DNA of 64,000 nucleotides from Gnetum montanum (GCA_015680685.1 MNCI01014516.1:207952-271951), one strand, 5' to 3'; counted from the stretch's first letter, positions 10,711 through 21,754 are shown. Notes: generated by a model from the letters alone, not told the origin. Translations and numbers: made by a program.

Positions 10711-13176
10711 GTGGATTACCTTGATTTGGAAGCAAAAAAGGACTATGAACAAGTCCACCAAAACGGATGGGAGTACAACCCCTCCTTCTTTGACATAATC
10801 CCACTCACGGAGTCCTACCATCAATTGTTCTTCCAACTTATCCGTGCAAATAAGCATGATACAAGAAAAACCTATGAGAAAGCTTTACAGAAGGAATAAT
10901 ATGAGTTCAAGGCCCATTCTAAGCATGAGATCCCCCTCCACACCATCTTCCAATGACCACTCCCTAGTACAGCCCCTCCTCGGTTTGGTCCATCCATCCT
11001 CTCTAAGATGGTGGCCATGCCAATTCAGCCTTCCTCGTAAGCACCTAATGCATTTTTCCAACACTATGATCATGCAAGGGCCTCCTCCTAGCCCCATACA
11101 ACTCAAGCATCCTACATTCCACTTTTCTCATTGGCATCAGTAGTGTCCATCTGATCCACTCGTGTGTGGCCTACTTTGATCACTGCATCCATCGCTCAAC
11201 CAACACATCAACAACCATTTGCTATGACGTTAAACTGGCAATGCCCATCTGCTATGATGTTAAACTAGCAATGCCCATCCCATATGATGTTAAACTAGCA
11301 AACTCCACAACCAACAATTCTTCCCTATGCTATGCAACCAACCCAATCCTAGCCAATGTAACCAGCTGGCACATCCCCAAGCTTGGATTAGGCATTCTAG
11401 CTAATCCAAAGCTTAATGGAGGAGATCAACTGACTTAAGGCTACCTCCTCTAACATCATCAAGGTGGTGGATTTCTACCAAGATGATCCCATAAGTCCTA
11501 TGGTACCACTTCTAACTCTCCCAAATAGGGCCTCGCTACCACAATTCATCAAGTACAATGGTGAAGGGAATCACAATGCACACTTGGTCACATTTTGATC
11601 TAAGTGCCTACCCCTTCAAGGTTGGCCACATGCCATCATGCATGTGTTCCCCATGTCACTCACTAGCAAGGCCTTAGACTAGTATTGCATAGTACCCAAG
11701 GCCTCAATCTCCTCTTTAGAGGATCTCATAAGTTAGTTTATGACATGCTTCAGGTACAACCTAAAGCTTGAAGCAACCCTCGACCAACTCATGGAAGTTA
11801 AGCAGGGGCCTCTAAAGCCCATGTCAAAATTCCTCCAATGTTGGAATGTTGCATTAAGTGAAATGCATAAACCCCTAGTGGAGGCACATCTACTGGCCAT
11901 CTTCAAAGGTGTAGTAAATGACTTCATTGAGTCCAAATTGTATTATCTAACCCCAAATTCTCTTAGCCAAGCCTTTGCCCAAGCAAAAAGCATAGAGGAA
12001 ATAGCACAAGCTAGCAATGACCCAGCTTATGTGGCCTACAGAAACCAACATGCTCACAAGCAAAACACAATAGTGCTAATAGTTGCTGCAAGAACAAAAG
12101 CAACCAATTGGGGCCCAATATCTAAGCAGCCCAAAGCCCCAATTGACAAAACTACCAACTTTGGCACGAACTCACCTACATGGGCAGGGGCCACCCCAAG
12201 GACCAACTTTCAGTGCAAGGATCGCTCAAAGTATACACCACTACTAATGCAACCCTCTAAACTATTGGAGTAGGTCTTGAAAGCTAGGAAAATTCAACAC
12301 AAACATGTATTGATGATTACCCATCAAAAACATGATAGGTACTGCAAACTACTAAGGAACCTCACATTAGCGATACCAAATGAGCCCCTGGTCCCACAAC
12401 ATTTTAAATTGGACCAATACTATCATTACCACCAATTAGTAGGTCATAGTACAGACAACTATCATGCTTTGTAGCATGAACTACAATGAATGATAGAGTG
12501 AGGCCAATTGGTGATCGACATGGCAAGTCAATCCAACACAGACAATGCCTCCTATGTCATAAATTCCATTAGCATAGGTGGCAAGCCCAAACCTATGCAA
12601 CAACCTTTTATGATCCATGTGCCTCATAACAAGGCGAAGGTCCCCTTAGCCTCCAAAAGTGAGAGGCCTCCCTTTTTTATCAAAATGCCACCTCGGGCAT
12701 TCACAACATCCTTTGTGGTCAAAGCTCTAAACCAATCATCTGCTAAGACATTAAACTGGCATGATACAGTAACAAAAACTGCTAAGCAACCTTTCATCAT
12801 CAAGGTTCCACAACAAGTTAGTCACATAAAACCCCCTACAACAACTCCTAAACAACCCTTTGTCATAAGGTTCCCACAACGTGATGGCCCCTCACCTACC
12901 CAAAGCCCAACAATGGACAATGTCTTAATCTCTCCTCCCTTGAGGGTCGACCCCACTAGTAACCTAGGTAGACCCACCAAATGGCAATGCAAGAGGACAA
13001 ACACGTACCTTGCAACCCCCATGGCCAAAGCAAAGGCCACAACTAGCAAGCAACAACCAAAAATTGGGGCCCCTACGTCCAAGAAGGCCAAGAAAACCAA
13101 GCCCAAGTCCCCTACTCGAGAGATCTATCTATTAAGCCACATGGAGGAAGTCAAGGCCATGACAAGGACTTCGTAG
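10711..13176 (+). pseudogene. gag: gag polyprotein of element B (nonsense-riddled, frame kept)
   Basis: One reading frame spans the whole interval with about 19 in-frame stops but no frameshift that I could find. In order: an N-terminal domain (MDYLDLEAKK onward, about 60 codons); a Pro/Gln-rich linker with a 10-codon tandem repeat (11211-11300); the capsid-like Retrotrans_gag core at about 11500-12050 (LPQFIKYNGEG, SLEDLI, ATLDQLMEVKQGPLKPMSKFLQCW); a decayed zinc-knuckle-like motif (12421-12462), in which both cysteine positions are tyrosine; a domain with four PF-x-I-x-x-P repeats (12601-12876); and a Lys-rich tail (TSKKAKKTKPKSP). Gag forms the virus-like particle that packages element RNA. 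The protease follows in another frame. The gag identity is supported by the spaced W/F, KQ and F-x-x-x-W pattern of the core. Confidence 0.85.
11211..11300 (+). repeat. 30-bp tandem repeat in the gag linker of B, three copies
   Basis: The copies share 'tatgatgttaaactagca' and 'atgcccatc'. The same 'gac(a/g)ttaaactagca' core also appears at about 12748 and six times at 14460-14650. Confidence 0.85.
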
Positions 13177-13240
13177 CTACACTAACCTAGGTGAGACAAA
13201 CACTCAGTAAAAGAACACAATGTTAAGCCTGTATGACCTA

Positions 13241-14155
13241 GTCATGACTTCATCTACTCACTGCCAAGCATTGGTTCGAATCTTGGCATCCATTCTTATT
13301 ATGGAGGACATCCCTACAAATGAAGAATCCATCCATGCAATGATGTTACCCCCTACACCATAGGAATTAGGTTCAACATCTCTAACCTTTCACAATGATG
13401 CATTCAAAGTCAACCCCGAACAAGGGAAGGTCACTATAACTCCACTATCCATTAGCATATGTGTTGGGAAATGTACCATCTACAAAGTGCATGTCAATGA
13501 TGGTGCAACAACAAATGTAGTCCTATACTCCATCATCGATAAGGTAGGTTTCATGGACAAAATCAGGCGAACCAAAACCATGTGTCTAAAATCCTTCAAC
13601 CTATCATGTGTCATAGTTAGGGGTACAATCAACTTAGCCTTCATGGCAGGAGAGCAATTCCCCACTAGTGCAAATTTCACTATCATAGAGGAGATGCCAG
13701 TTTTCAACATGATTCTAAGTAGGCCTTGTCTAGCCCAACTAAGGTTTATATCCTCTCCCATCCACCAAGAAATCCACCTTCCATACGAAGATGGTCAAGT
13801 TATCATCCATGGTGAAAGTGCCTCCTCTTCGACTATCCATGACATACACATGGCACAAGTTTTAGAAGAGGAGTTTCTTGGTGGTACTCCTATGGCAACC
13901 AATGTAGCACCTAAGGCTGACATACCTGAAGAAGTGGTTAAATCCAACAACCTCCTAGAGGATCCTAAGCTTTACACACCCCCTAATCCACACCTAATTA
14001 GGAAGCATCTATGTGATCAAGAATTTTCCTTGGCGAAAAACACATTAAGCACCAACTCACCCCTTGCCTCCATTGGCTATGCATTTTTGGTTTTTTCTTG
14101 GGTTGCATTTGGTCATGCATTTACATTTCACCTACTTGCCTATTTTACACACTAA
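13241..14155 (+). pseudogene. Aspartic protease (retropepsin-like) of element B
   Basis: The frame differs from gag. It reads through a conserved linker (LYDLVMTSSTHCQALVRIL), then FHNDAFKVNPEQGKVTITPL, then VHVNDGATTNVV (active-site region), LKSFNLSCVIVRGTINLAF, and FNMILSRPCLAQLRFISSPIHQEIHLPYEDG. This is the order of plant Ty3/gypsy retropepsins, in which a DxG(S/A)xxN loop is followed by KxFxG..., GxI and a YNxILGRPWL..xxAxxSxxHQxIKFP block. The catalytic triplet reads N-D-G-A, where D-[ST]-G is usual for retropepsins. The 222-codon segment 13487-14155 is completely open, much better preserved than gag; one stop precedes it. It would process the gag precursor. No RT follows. Confidence 0.8.
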
Positions 14156-15823
14156 TTTTCTTTGTATATGCATTTCTACTTTGTTTAAAAATTCATCTAC
14201 TTAGCTTATGCATTGCATTTGAAAAACAATAAAAAACATATGGCCTAAAAAGGCCTTAAACTAGCCTACGACCTAAAATGGTCTAAAACTATTACTTTTT
14301 ACATTGCTTTCCTTTCATTCATTCATTTTAACTTTGTTTATGATAGTTGTTGCTTGATGTTTTTTTCTTTCTAGTTGAGTTTTGCAGGATCTTGCAGGCA
14401 CACAACATGACCATGCATGCAGCATCACACCTTACACAAGCAAGGTAAGCACCAGTCCACTATGACTATAAACTAGCATAGACAATCCATTATGACTATA
14501 AACTAGCACAAATTGTCCTTGGGTCATGACATTAAACTAGCACAACAACTCATCCTTGGGTCATGACATTAAACTGGCACAACATCCATTGTCTGCTACA
14601 ACGTTAAACTAGCATCCAACAGTCTGCTAGGACTATAAACTAGCACATCACACTTTGCCAAGACCTTCAACTATGTTCATAGTCTGCTAGAGTGTAGCCT
14701 TGGAAGCACTCATAACATCATCACCTCCATCATTCTGGTGATCTTTTGGAGCACTTTCCATTAGTGCAGCCTTTAGAGGACTCATAGCATCATCACCCTG
14801 GCACTTTCACTAGTTTCCTGAGCACTTACAACTGGCACAACATTTGACACATTTGTAGCATCTTTGCATCTAACACCTATAGCATCTTCACATCTAACAT
14901 TTGCACTTACTTTTTACAATTTTTTATTTTCTTATCTTCTCGAAGTTGTGTTTGCAGGATGAAGCCTCATAGGTGGTCATGCAGAGATGCATCTCATTGC
15001 AGTAGCAAGTCACCAAATTGCTTTGATGTGCATGATTAGACTAGTTAAGCCACTCAAGAGTGCACCTCCCCCCTCACCCTTATTACAACCTATGCACATT
15101 CACTCTATTATCCTAATATCCTCTAATCTCCCACATACTCATGATTATACATTCCTTAGATGGATACACACTATGATGCACATAGCATTCTCTTCACATC
15201 AACTATAGAACCCATGGTCGATGTAACATAATTTATCCTATAGGGTGTCTCTGTTGGGTGGTAAAAGCCTAAGCGGATGTAACATGAATCATCCCTAGGA
15301 GGAAACATCTATCCTACAGATGCAATGTGATGCATCAAAACAAATTCCATCTTCTCAATGGCCAACTTGCAGCTAACATTTAGTGGTAAGTTGAACCCAA
15401 ATAAGGCTCTCCTCACAAAAAAGAAAAAGAGAATGTGGGAAAAGAAAATCCCCTAGAAAATTGACAATGTTGTAGCTTCTCAACTAGCCTAGCCTTAGAT
15501 TGAATTTGATGCTCTAATAAGCACTCTGATGAGAGGTTAATGTTTCAGAGGTGAACCACTTCATTTCATGGTCATTGTTAGCCATGCTGAATCTGCATCT
15601 TACATCATGATCCACTATTTTCATTTCATTGCCACAATTCAAATTTCATCTCTCTAGCATTGCCTATACCCTTTGTCCACTAGCATAACCTTATTTCCAT
15701 AACACTCTTGAGCATGGTAAAATGACATTCAATCTTATGCCAATGAGTAATGTTGGCGACATGTCTACTATGGTGTTTTGTAATTCTTTGTCGACATCTC
15801 TCAGGCCACTCCTCCAAACTTCA
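14156..15823 (+). other. Non-coding 3' region of element B with TTAAACTAGCA repeats
   Basis: No pol motif or long frame was seen. Six copies of a roughly 17-base motif with the core 'ta(t/a)aactagca' lie at 14460-14650, following related text at 14240-14290 ('ggccttaaactagcc'). The stretch 14935-15010 (AGTTGTGTTTGCAGGATGAA core) is conserved at the equivalent place in D (42062-42110), so this region belongs to the family and is not foreign. Confidence 0.6.
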
Positions 15824-15836
15824 ACAAAGAGGGGCC
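15824..15836 (+). promoter_or_regulatory. Polypurine tract of element B
   Basis: AAAGAGGGGCCAT-type purine run immediately before the TG of the 3' LTR. D has the matching 'aacaaagaggagctaa' at 42934-42950. Confidence 0.8.
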
Positions 15837-16280
15837 ATTGAAGCACCACAAAATTTCAAGTCTCAGCATCACAACTGCAAATTTTCCTAAGTGTCAAAAT
15901 GATGGCACTTTTCCCAAATCTTTCCAAAGTGTTTAGTGTAGTCAGTTCCAACTACTAGATTTGGAAAATTTTTCAAAGGGTCAGAATGATGGAACTTTCT
16001 ACACAGATGTCACACTGTGTAACATAGCACAATGTAGCACCATGTCACGTTGTGTAGCGTAGCATAGTGTAGCACCATGTTACACTATGCAGCGTAGCGT
16101 AGGAATAGGCACAACATAGCATAGTTTTCAATCTATGCATCATAGCACAACATAGCCAAATTGACACTACAAGCATCCCGTGTCCTGCATGTAACATGGG
16201 ATGAGCATAGTAGATAGTGTGGTCCCACCCACTGCACTGCCATGTGGCACCTAATCTACATTTTTGACTAACCCTAGCTC

Positions 16281-16288
16281 TATAAATA
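16281..16288 (+). promoter_or_regulatory. Intact TATA box in the 3' LTR of B
   Basis: TATAAATA in a context shared with the 5' LTR, about 40 bp upstream of the minisatellite. It points out of the element into A-left DNA. Confidence 0.6.
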
Positions 16289-16316
16289 CCCTTGGAATCC
16301 TAATGCTTTAGTAATT

Positions 16317-16522
16317 GGCATTCCTTGACTGCTCGCATTCCCCAACAGTTGGATTCCTTGACTATTGGCATTCCCCAACAGTTCGATTCCTTGACTATTG
16401 GCATTCCCCAACAATTGGATTCCTTGACTCTTGGCATTCCCCAATAGTTGTATTCCTTGACTATTGGCATTCCCCAATAGTTGGATTCCTTGACTATTGG
16501 CATTCCCAAGTGGTTGGCATTC
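16317..16522 (+). repeat. 33-bp minisatellite, six units (3' LTR of B)
   Basis: Same unit as in the 5' LTR, with six copies against four. It accounts for nearly all of the 59-bp LTR length difference. Confidence 0.85.
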
Positions 16523-16560
16523 CTTAGATGTGAGCATTTTTAAGCATAGAGCTTCCAGTA

Positions 16561-16571
16561 NNNNNNNNNNN
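16561..16571. other. Assembly gap of 11 N
   Basis: The run of N falls inside the 3' LTR of B just after the minisatellite. The 5' LTR has a GC-rich 'gttagcaaggtggggggtgg' stretch at this place (about 9698-9720). A further single n is at 32519. Confidence 0.99.
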
Positions 16572-17174
16572 GAGGAAAGAAGATTGATGAGTAGAAGGGT
16601 GATGAGCAGTAAATCTTAGCATTGGAGTCTTCCAAATCTCTCTCCCACTTAAATGTAGTAGCTTTCAGTCCAGCAAGCATCAGCTTATTTGTGCCTACCT
16701 GCACCACATCTGCAGCATCCTAGGAGCTGTGACCATATAGTTCCTTTGCTCAGTTGTGCTTGTCCAATGCTACACACTAGTTGCACACATCCATCATTCA
16801 AACAAAAATCAGATCCCCCAATTTTGGGATGGTGCATCTCCTTATCCAAACTCTCATTCTATTTTACTATAGTGTATATGTTGCATCTTTATGTATTTGT
16901 TTATGTTTATTGTCTGGGTTACATACTTTGATACGTTTTTGCTATTGCGAGTGTTATGTTCTCTTTCATTTCAACCTTCACACATTACATTCTAAAATTA
17001 TATTTGTAAATAGTTAGTGCACACCACGTAAGTCCCTGTCTAATCGACGAGACTATTTAGGGAACCCCTTTTCTGTTTTCTCTAGCATGGCCCTCACACG
17101 GATTTAGGGTTAGGCTGTGCACCTGATAACCTCTTCGTGTTCCAGCCACCAACATTTTTGGAAGCTACAAAACT

Positions 17175-19143
17175 TTCTGCCAAACTTAATGTAGAAGACT
17201 TGTTATCTCTTTAAATATTCCTAATCCCAACATAATTAAGGTCTTCTTAGCTTTCCAAAGGCTTTTTCTCTTCTATGTTTGAAGAACATTAGAAGATTTC
17301 TCACATCAAACCCATAGTGCTAAACTTATTCTTCTCCAAGTCTTCTAAGTGTTGCACCTAGAATCTTCAATGGTTTTTGAAAAACCAAATGCATCACATC
17401 TTCTCAACAATCTTAGAATCCACCCATCCATCTCCATTTACAGCATTGGGATAGTATGGTAAGGAATTTTAGGCTTTCCTTTTGAAAAAATCAAGGAAAA
17501 TGCTTAAGGCTTTTAGCAACCACAGTGAGGAAGATTAAGTCAAGTAGTTAAGATCTACTAGGTACCAAGTTCTCACCATTTTTTAAAATTTTTCACAGTT
17601 TTGTGAAAACATTGTTTCAACTCTAGGCTTATCTAGGTTGAAATTTTTCAATCTATTTATGTTGAATTAAAGGTTAGACCTATCATTTATAGTAGCATCA
17701 AGATTTGAACTTTTAGTAATGGATTGAGGGAGATTTAGGTTTTTTTCCCAAAGCTATGATCAACATTTTTTGCTCTATCCCTAGTCAATTTTGGCTTAAA
17801 TTTAACATTTTCCTAGATAGTATATTCTAAGATTTTGCAATTTTAATTACATAGATATGTTATTTTTGGTGTTTTGATTGTACTAGAGGTGGAATTATAT
17901 TTTTTAAATTTTTAATACATTTTTAATTAATTGAACAATCTAATTTTTAGTTTGTTGACCAATTTTGTTGAAATTTTGTAGTTTTTCAATGGAAAAAATG
18001 ATAGAGTTGGAAATGTTTTAGGCACCTTTGATTAGTGTTTTGGATCATTCGGAATGATGGAAATAGTGTAGAAGTGTTTAGTATGAAGTTTCAAATTTTT
18101 TACATATTTTTCCCAGTGTTTTTTGGTAGTCAATTTACTTCAAACTAGGTTTTTGGTCAAAATTTTAGTTGAAAATTGGCATAATTGTGATGTTTTCTGC
18201 ACTTGGATTGCAATGTTGATGGTTAATTTGTTGTTGGGAACATGTTCCTTGCACTAGTAGCCAAAATAATGTTTTAATAATTTTTTAACAATTGTTCCTA
18301 GTCTCCAAGATCTATATTGATTAGTTTGGGTTTTGTTTGCATAGTTTTGATTTTTCATGCTTAGATTGATAGTGTTGGCTTCTTAGGATTGGTTTGTAAT
18401 TGTTATGGGATTTTTCAACTGTTGTGATCAATGTATAGCACCTTTTAGACAAGTCAATTCCAATGTACAAGAAGCTTTAGTGCATTTTGTGGAAAGATGT
18501 GGCAGCATTTAGGCCACAATAATTAAGAAATCTATACTTCTTATTTCCACTTTTCCACCATCTTCAATTTTTAATCTTGTATGAACTATTTGACCATTAA
18601 TTTATGAAAAATTCTATTAATTAAACTCCAGTATATCATTCTTGGCCTCTAATTATGTCAAAATTTGGTTTTCATGTCAATAGTCTGTAAAAATGCTTGT
18701 TTCAAAGTTTTATAGACCAACTGTTTCTGCAAATGTTAAATTGTTTTTCCCCATATTGATGAAAGTGTAAAATCTATATTTTAGTTTATATTTTAAAGGT
18801 AATTACATTGGTATACTTGCTTATTTCATATGTTTTGGATTTAGTGGCAAATTTATCATGCTAGTGGTTATTTTGGTTTAAAGTTTGCTAATTTTTATTG
18901 TAACAGTTATATGGTTTTTATGTTCTAATGATTATGAGATTTGGCTATGTACGGGGCCTTGCTAAATTCCATTTTTATCATGGTGGAGCTAGTTGAAATC
19001 CTATGTTGCACTTGGAAAACCATACAAAAGAGTCTAAACCTGAATATGTGCATTAATAGACACAATCTAATATGGTTTAGAACTAGTGTAAGGGAATTAT
19101 TGGCCTTTTTTCTGTACAACTACAGTGTGATCACATGATCACA
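17175..19143 (-). repeat. Element A LTR/leader DNA, part 'b'
   Basis: Non-coding, homologous in reverse to 59826-61480 (A-right), and to 31893-32742 and 44061-44400 (A-mid). Around 17180-17340 it matches the reverse complement of 44200-44390. Around 18160-18260 it matches the reverse complement of 32280-32390. It ends near the palindrome at 19125-19144, where the likely TG of the LTR lies on the minus strand. No frame of interest. Confidence 0.7.
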
Positions 19144-19144
19144 C
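19125..19144. repeat. Terminal palindrome of the A family
   Basis: Two 9-base arms, GTGTGATCA and TGATCACAC, around a CA centre. A-right has a diverged version (GTGTGACCA...ATCACAC) at 59825-59843. Its position at the edge of A homology in both copies suggests it is the LTR terminus. Confidence 0.5.
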
Positions 19145-19148
19145 TTTA

Positions 19149-19510
19149 TAGTGAATGTTGACTATGTCATCATAGAGATCCTCTTAATAGGGGTCTTCCA
19201 CTTGCATCCTATAGCTCATAGTGGATGATTGTGACACTCAAAGGGATATAGAGCATAAGAAAACCTTGTTTTTAGTGGGAGTTAGATAGTTATCTCAAAT
19301 CTAGAAAATGCCTGTGTACTTGTAATACTATTTTAACAACACCTTGATGATAGGCCATAGGATAAACACACTCTTTCAAAACCCTCTAGAAATTATCTAG
19401 CTCCTAGAATGATAACTCTAATTTCCACTATTATATTTGTTCATTTTTTAGCTCAAGGGTTTTTTAGTTCTAATTATTTTGATGCTTTATTTTTTTTTAG
19501 TTTTTTATAG
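19149..19510. other. Unassigned flank of A-left
   Basis: No coding or repeat signal. The last 30 bases are T-rich and end TTTTTTATAG, which looks like a 3' splice acceptor for the exon-like segment that follows. Confidence 0.4.
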
Positions 19511-20622
19511 ATATAGGGTACATCCCAAGGGACTAGTCAGGAATGACCAAATCTTATCTATGGCTCATAAAGCGTTGGAAGAATATAGGCAAGGTGAGGT
19601 TGCGAAAGTGAAGGTGCTCAATTAGCTTGAAGCTAAGTTTAGTAGATACCATATACAATATTCCCATGTATACAAAACAAATAAATCCATCAATCATGAA
19701 CATAGATGGTGGGCTCACACAAACTTAGGAGCTCATGCACCAACTCATCTTAAGGTTATAGCCTTTCCTAAGCCTAGTAAGTAAACATTGTTTTATATGA
19801 TCAATAATTTTTAGTATTTTTGATTTCTTTCAAGTTTTTATGTTTTTTTCCTTTTTTATTTCTTAAAGTTTTCATACTTTCAAGAGGCATGTTATATTTT
19901 CATTTTTTATGCATAAGTCTATGATTGTTTTGATTGTCTCAAAATGTTCGAAGAAAAGAACTCAACTCAAGTTCCTTGAAGTACACTTTGCACAAGAATG
20001 GTTGGTGGGAAAAGCTTCTATGGACATCCAACAAATGCTTATTGATGCAAGTTTGTATGATGTTTTCATGTTTCCTAGTCTAATTATGCCACCTATTAAG
20101 ATATTAAACATGATTGACTCTTTTGATAAGGGGATCATCAAATTCATCACTCATATTTATGGTTATCTTGTTATGTTAAGAATTAATGCATATGTTTGGC
20201 AATCTATTTGGCATATCCACTAGTAGTGCCAAGGTTACCACTAGAGTAAGAAAAGATATAGGCTATATAGAGGAAATGGAATCTTGACTTAACTCTTCTC
20301 CTCATGCAACATTGACTTTTAATAAGTGTATAGTTGAAGAAGCTAACGAGACCTACCCCCTTTTCTATGCTAGGGCCTTTCCACCATTAATATAATAAAA
20401 GAAGACTATAGGAGTTCAGTATGCTTGGACCATGAAAAAGATGTTAAATGATGACTCTACATTTAATTGGGCTAGCCACTTGGTTGTTGGCATAAGGGAT
20501 GAAATAAAAAAGATATACAATAATCCTGATAATATTTATCATGTATATTTTACATTCTTCTTTGCATATCTTAAGAGATTTGTGAAGTTCTCAGTGATCA
20601 AGATATATGGAGAATGGATTGT
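19511..20622 (+). pseudogene. Unidentified exon-like coding remnant, interrupted by element G
   Basis: Segment one (19511-19776) follows a T-rich tract ending ATAG and ends at GTAAGT. Its reading includes VHPKGLVRNDQILSMAHK and WWAHTNLGAHAPTH, with one stop. Segment two (about 19910-20622) reads QLKFLEVHFAQEWLVGK, SLYDVFMFPSLIMPPIKIL, then after one frame change FGIPTSSAKVTTRVRKDIG, YPLFYARAFPPL, and NWASHLVVGIRDEIKK. The spacing of aromatic and charged residues is protein-like over more than 300 codons, and the splice-site positions are good, so an old gene or transposon ORF with introns is likely. I do not recognise the family; a plant mobile-domain or gag-like protein is a guess. The reading breaks exactly at the LTR start of G. 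Confidence 0.45.
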
Positions 20623-21751
20623 TGACCTTTTGATGTGTTAAATGTTAAGTAAAATTGAGTACAATGATGCTTTTATATTTGTATGGTTGATTGTGTTTGT
20701 AGGGTAAGAGTGTGGATAATGTCTTTATAGACCTCAAGGACATACAAGAAAATTTGACATCATCAAGATCTGGGAGTGAGACAAGGAAGACATGAGAAAG
20801 TTCAAGAACTTAGAAAAGGAATGAAGAATTCAAAGTATAAATGAAGGTGAAGTAAGACATCTCCAAGAAATAAAATTCATCTTAGCATAATTGAATGTAG
20901 AATATGAGAAGATGTCTCTACAAAGATGTCTTTTTGATGAGAAAGACATCTTTCATCAGAAGAAAACACCTTTGGAGAATGAAGGCCAATTGTAGAAAGA
21001 TGTGTTTCACCATAAGAAGACATCTTTCTAGAATGGAGACCAAATGTAGAAAGATGTCTCAATCATGACTAAGATGTCTTTAGTAACCATTATCTAGCCA
21101 TTTCATGAACTCCAAGGTGATTTAGAAAACATAGTGGCTATAAGAAGATATTATTCTCATTGGAAATATGCAATCTTTTGTATTATCATTGTGTAATCAT
21201 CAAGAAACCATTTTATTCATTATTTTTCGTCATTGTATAATCATTTGTCTATTTTTAATTGGTCAAAGTGAGCTATGCCTCAAAGTGTAAGGATAAACAA
21301 CATTAGTTGCATTCTTTCCTTGTGATTGTTGTTCCCTTTTGTTGCCCTATGAAGTTGATGTGCTTCTTGTATGAAGGCATCTTGATTGAGCTTGTTGGGA
21401 TCCTATAGGATTGAGTGTTGGTGTAGTGACACAACACTTCAAAGCAAAGCTCAATTTGTAATGGTTGAGGGATCTTAGAAACCACTTTCTAAGCTTGTTG
21501 GTACCTTGGGAGGTTGAGTGGATTCGTAGTGTTAAATCACTTCATTGTGGAGCCTAGATCTTGTATAGGATGTGGTACCCTTCAAACCACATTTGACAGA
21601 AACAAAGTTTGGAGGTGTACTTGTGAACTATCCTATGAGTGTCAACTATCCAAGTTGGGAAACCATGTTAAATTTGGCGTGTGGTTTGTCTTAAAGAATT
21701 TTAATTTGAAAAACTTATTGATGCCCACCCCCCTTCTAAGTTCACAATCCA
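20623..21751 (+). repeat. 5' LTR of element G
   Basis: 1.13 kb, beginning TGACC and ending near 'cacaatcca', just before the primer site. It holds an array of AAAGATGTC / GACATCTTT boxes at 20850-21080. Its 3' part, with a run of C before the end, is the SIRE/Maximus style. Confidence 0.75.
20850..21080 (+). repeat. GACATCTTT / AAAGATGTC box array in the LTR of G
   Basis: About ten copies of AGATGTCT or its complement within 230 bp, in both orientations, so that neighbouring boxes can pair into short hairpins. Matching boxes occur in the partial 3' LTR at 25200-25330. Confidence 0.7.
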
Positions 21752-21754
21752 TAA

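Larger units (their letters stand above)
9044..17169 (+). mobile_element. Element B: complete LTR retrotransposon with gag-protease only
   Basis: Two LTRs (9044-10315 and 15839-17169) start TGAA and end TACA. They are flanked by the identical 5-bp target duplication AAACT (9039-9043 and 17170-17174), which fixes both outer ends. The internal region has a primer-binding-like site, a gag frame, a protease frame, a 1.7-kb non-coding tail with short repeats, and a purine tract just before the 3' LTR. No RT, RNase H or integrase motif could be found. It is inserted in element A-left in the opposite orientation. The LTRs differ at roughly one base in seven or eight over the first 120 bp, so the insertion is old. 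Confidence 0.92.
15839..17169 (+). repeat. 3' LTR of element B
   Basis: 1,331 bp including an 11-base assembly gap. It begins TGAAGCACC and ends GCTACA, followed by the AAACT target duplication. It aligns with the 5' LTR along its whole length, apart from the minisatellite expansion. Confidence 0.92.
2800..19143 (-). mobile_element. Element A-left: decayed Ty3/gypsy retrotransposon with pol, interrupted by element B
   Basis: Read on the minus strand, the element runs from a probable LTR start near 19143, through long repeat-rich DNA (19143-17175, then 9043-6120 once B is removed), into pol (about 6115-2800: upstream linker, RT, RNase H, integrase core, integrase C-terminus). The same non-coding DNA recurs in the opposite orientation at 59826-64000 and, in two pieces, at 31893-32747 and 44056-44760, which defines it as a repeat family. 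Nothing resembling gag lies between the leader and pol. No 3' LTR was found. The pol assignment is strong; treating the leader and pol as one element rests on contiguity only. Confidence 0.65.

Noticed and set aside
14156-15823. Possible reverse transcriptase in the 3' part of element B
   Set aside because: The three forward frames show no GLxNAxxTYQ, YVDD or integrase block; the longest frame is about 73 codons without family resemblance.
16280-16537. Repeat-protein ORFs with GNANSQGIQLL-type or FLDYWHSPTV-type units
   Set aside because: These are translations of the 33-bp LTR minisatellite in different frames, not proteins.
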